NCBI GenBank assembly: GCA_025201845.1
Contig: MU603958.1
Coordinates: 103,567 to 167,566, forward strand
Reading direction: 5' to 3'
Source of the DNA: Martensiomyces pterosporus
Taxonomy: Eukaryota; Kickxellomycota; Kickxellomycetes; Kickxellales; Kickxellaceae
Length of the DNA stretch: 64,000 nucleotides
A program made the translations under genes and the position numbers. This document shows, in pieces, positions 62,481-64,000 of this stretch. The stretch's first letter is position 1. Each line of letters starts with the position of its first letter. Below the pieces are notes generated by a model, which had not been told where the DNA came from, did no database searches, and was given only the letters and a program-made list of their open reading frames with translations.

Positions 62481-64000
62481 GGTAGCTGTGTGATGCTTTC
62501 AAGAAGAAGATAAGGCGTAAGACTCCAGTAATGAGGTGGTGGTGGTGGTGGGAAGGAGAGCGAATGAGTTGCACCGATGGCACAGCCCCACTTTTTTAGG
62601 TGCCACGTCTATGCGAGCACCAGTTTGGCGGCTGCGGTGTACGCGCTCGTGTTGATTACAATCAAATCACCAGCGTTTTCTCCTCCGCAATCAAGGCCAA
62701 GCAATCCACATCCTTTCACGCTGCTGCAGCACGTTTTTGCAGCTAGCGTGAAAGCGTGTAGTCGTGGAGCGCGAAAATGGCCAGAGGCAAGGAGTCGCCC
62801 GGTGAATGCGGAAGAGCAGTGCGCCAGTGGCTTTTTGTCTCACGGCTCATGCGCTTGGACTGTCCTGGTGTGCATGGCGGACATGGTCCAGGCTTGGCAC
62901 TCACCACCCCGCGCACAGCCCAGCCATCGCACACGGCCGCCGTACTGCGACTAATATCCCTTCATGCCCCCAGTCGCTGGATGGGAAACAGGCGCCGTGG
63001 GCGGTGCTTTCGAGGCAAATTGGAAGCAGGCTGCGGGCACAGCAGCCAGGGCCCTTCTGTGTTGGGGAGCGGAGGCGTTGGGTGGACAGAACTCAATCAG
63101 CTGGCATGCCATCCTGTTTCCAAGTACAGGTGCTGCCTCGGCAGTCGAGGGGCGGGGTCCAGCGGCAGACCCGGCTGATTGGCTGGTATTGCACCGAAGC
63201 CCCGCAAGCGACTGTGCTTCTTTCCAGATCCGTGCACAGAGCCTCGCGGGAACAGCAGGCAGGGAGCAGCCCCTGCTCAGATCGCCGCCTCGCTGCCTCC
63301 CCCAAACTCTGCTGCCTGCTACGGATGCTATCACCGCTGTGATCGGCACCGTCTGATACGCCGCGCAAACCCACATAGAGTGGCCGGATGCTAGCTGGCG
63401 AGCGGGTGCCGGAGAGAGGTGCGCTTGCTTACGCGCACACATGCTGGATACAGATGCGGCAACAGGCTGTTTGGCCCGACTTGAGAGGCGGGCGCTGCTG
63501 GCACAGGCACCGAATCTGCACCGCTCCTCCACACGCATCTCCCGACACACCGCCTGCTAATTGCTCTTTGCCCTCAACAGACCACCTTCTCAGTGGTGCT
63601 GTTGGGGACAGGAGTGTGATTATCGGTTGTTGTTGGGCATGGCCGTCATCCACCCAAGCACACAGACACAGGCGAGTGGTGTGGGGGCGTTCAGTGTGTG
63701 GTGCGGGGTGTGCCAGCAGGTTTTCTCTGCATGCTTACTGCGAGAGATACAAGTGCCTTCTGCAAATAGCAAGCAGCAGGCACCAATGTCGGCAGAGGAA
63801 GCCATGCACACGCCATCGCAAACGTTCACAGCGCACTCATCAGCGCGGCTTGGCTGCTCGGAGCTTGCAAGACATGTGTGTATGCGCAATTGGAGAGAAT
63901 ATGTATTGAAAGAAGCGAATATTTACAAGTACGTGGCAAGAGTTGGATCGCAGAGGAGGCCGGAAAAGTGCGTGCAAGGGGATGTACAGTGAGTGCTGTT
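62481..64000. other. Right-end region without a recognised gene
   Basis: 1.5 kb. A (GGT)n stretch is at about 62533-62548. Several overlapping ORFs of 60-200 codons occur on both strands (for example 62806-63342 plus, 62951-63550 minus) but none has a signal peptide, domain or start context. It could be a promoter region or the 5' end of a gene outside the window. Confidence 0.4.

Noticed and set aside
1..64000. CRISPR arrays, tRNA or rRNA genes
   Set aside because: No regularly spaced repeats were found, and I saw no convincing tRNA box A/box B pair or rRNA-like stretch by eye. A tRNAscan run would be needed to exclude a tRNA fully.
62577..64000. Overlapping short ORFs at the right end
   Set aside because: They occur on both strands with similar lengths and no domain, signal peptide or convincing start; treated as non-coding.

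Overview
This is a gene-dense 64 kb stretch of nuclear DNA from a fungus. It carries fungal-type genes (septin CDC10, PAF1-complex CDC73, midasin MDN1, kish KSH1, O-acetylhomoserine sulfhydrylase, a CHY zinc-finger protein, GPI-type Ser/Ala cell-wall proteins). Most genes have no intron or one short intron of about 70-140 nt. RFWD3-like and mahogunin-like E3 ligases and an UNC93-like transporter, together with this style, suggest an early-diverging lineage such as Kickxellomycotina (Coemansia-like). That placement is inference; no marker here proves it.

Layout. 1-1.2 kb: decayed coding remnant around a 120-N assembly gap. 1.2-10.5 kb: small secreted peptide, cytochrome P450, RFWD3-like E3 ligase, CCDC25/Jlp2-like protein, UNC93-like transporter. 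10.5-13.2 kb: a 57-aa C2HC zinc-finger microprotein and KSH1, rebuilt with an intron directly after its ATG. 13.3-17 kb: phosphoglucomutase/phosphopentomutase (two exons, GC-AG intron) and O-acetylhomoserine sulfhydrylase. 17.3-33.7 kb: midasin, the giant AAA ATPase of 60S ribosome maturation, interrupted by a perfect 77-bp tandem duplication that shifts the frame. 34.3-38.3 kb: CDC73, a trypsin-fold pseudoprotease, an SRPBCC protein and a small membrane protein. 38.4-42.2 kb: MER3/HFM1 meiotic helicase, reconstructed here as 11 exons. 42.7-47.7 kb: two unrecognised proteins, a mitochondrial protein with an RnpA-like region, and a two-exon small Gly/Tyr-rich protein. 48.4-53.7 kb: a second C2HC microprotein, a LETM1-domain protein (two exons), a small secreted protein and a GPI-type Ser/Ala protein. 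54.3-62.5 kb: septin CDC10 (three exons, the first 18 nt), CHY zinc-finger protein, Pro-rich wall protein, mahogunin-like E3, a second pseudoprotease, RPA-interacting-like protein. 62.5-64 kb: no gene recognised.

The genes do not form a single pathway or cluster; they are mostly housekeeping. The points most worth a second look are the broken or mis-assembled midasin reading frame, a two-member family of tiny C2HC zinc-finger proteins with matching TATA promoters, two trypsin-fold proteins that have both lost catalytic residues, the intron-rich meiotic helicase in an intron-poor neighbourhood, and unusual splice structures (GC-AG intron, intron after ATG, 18-nt first exon).
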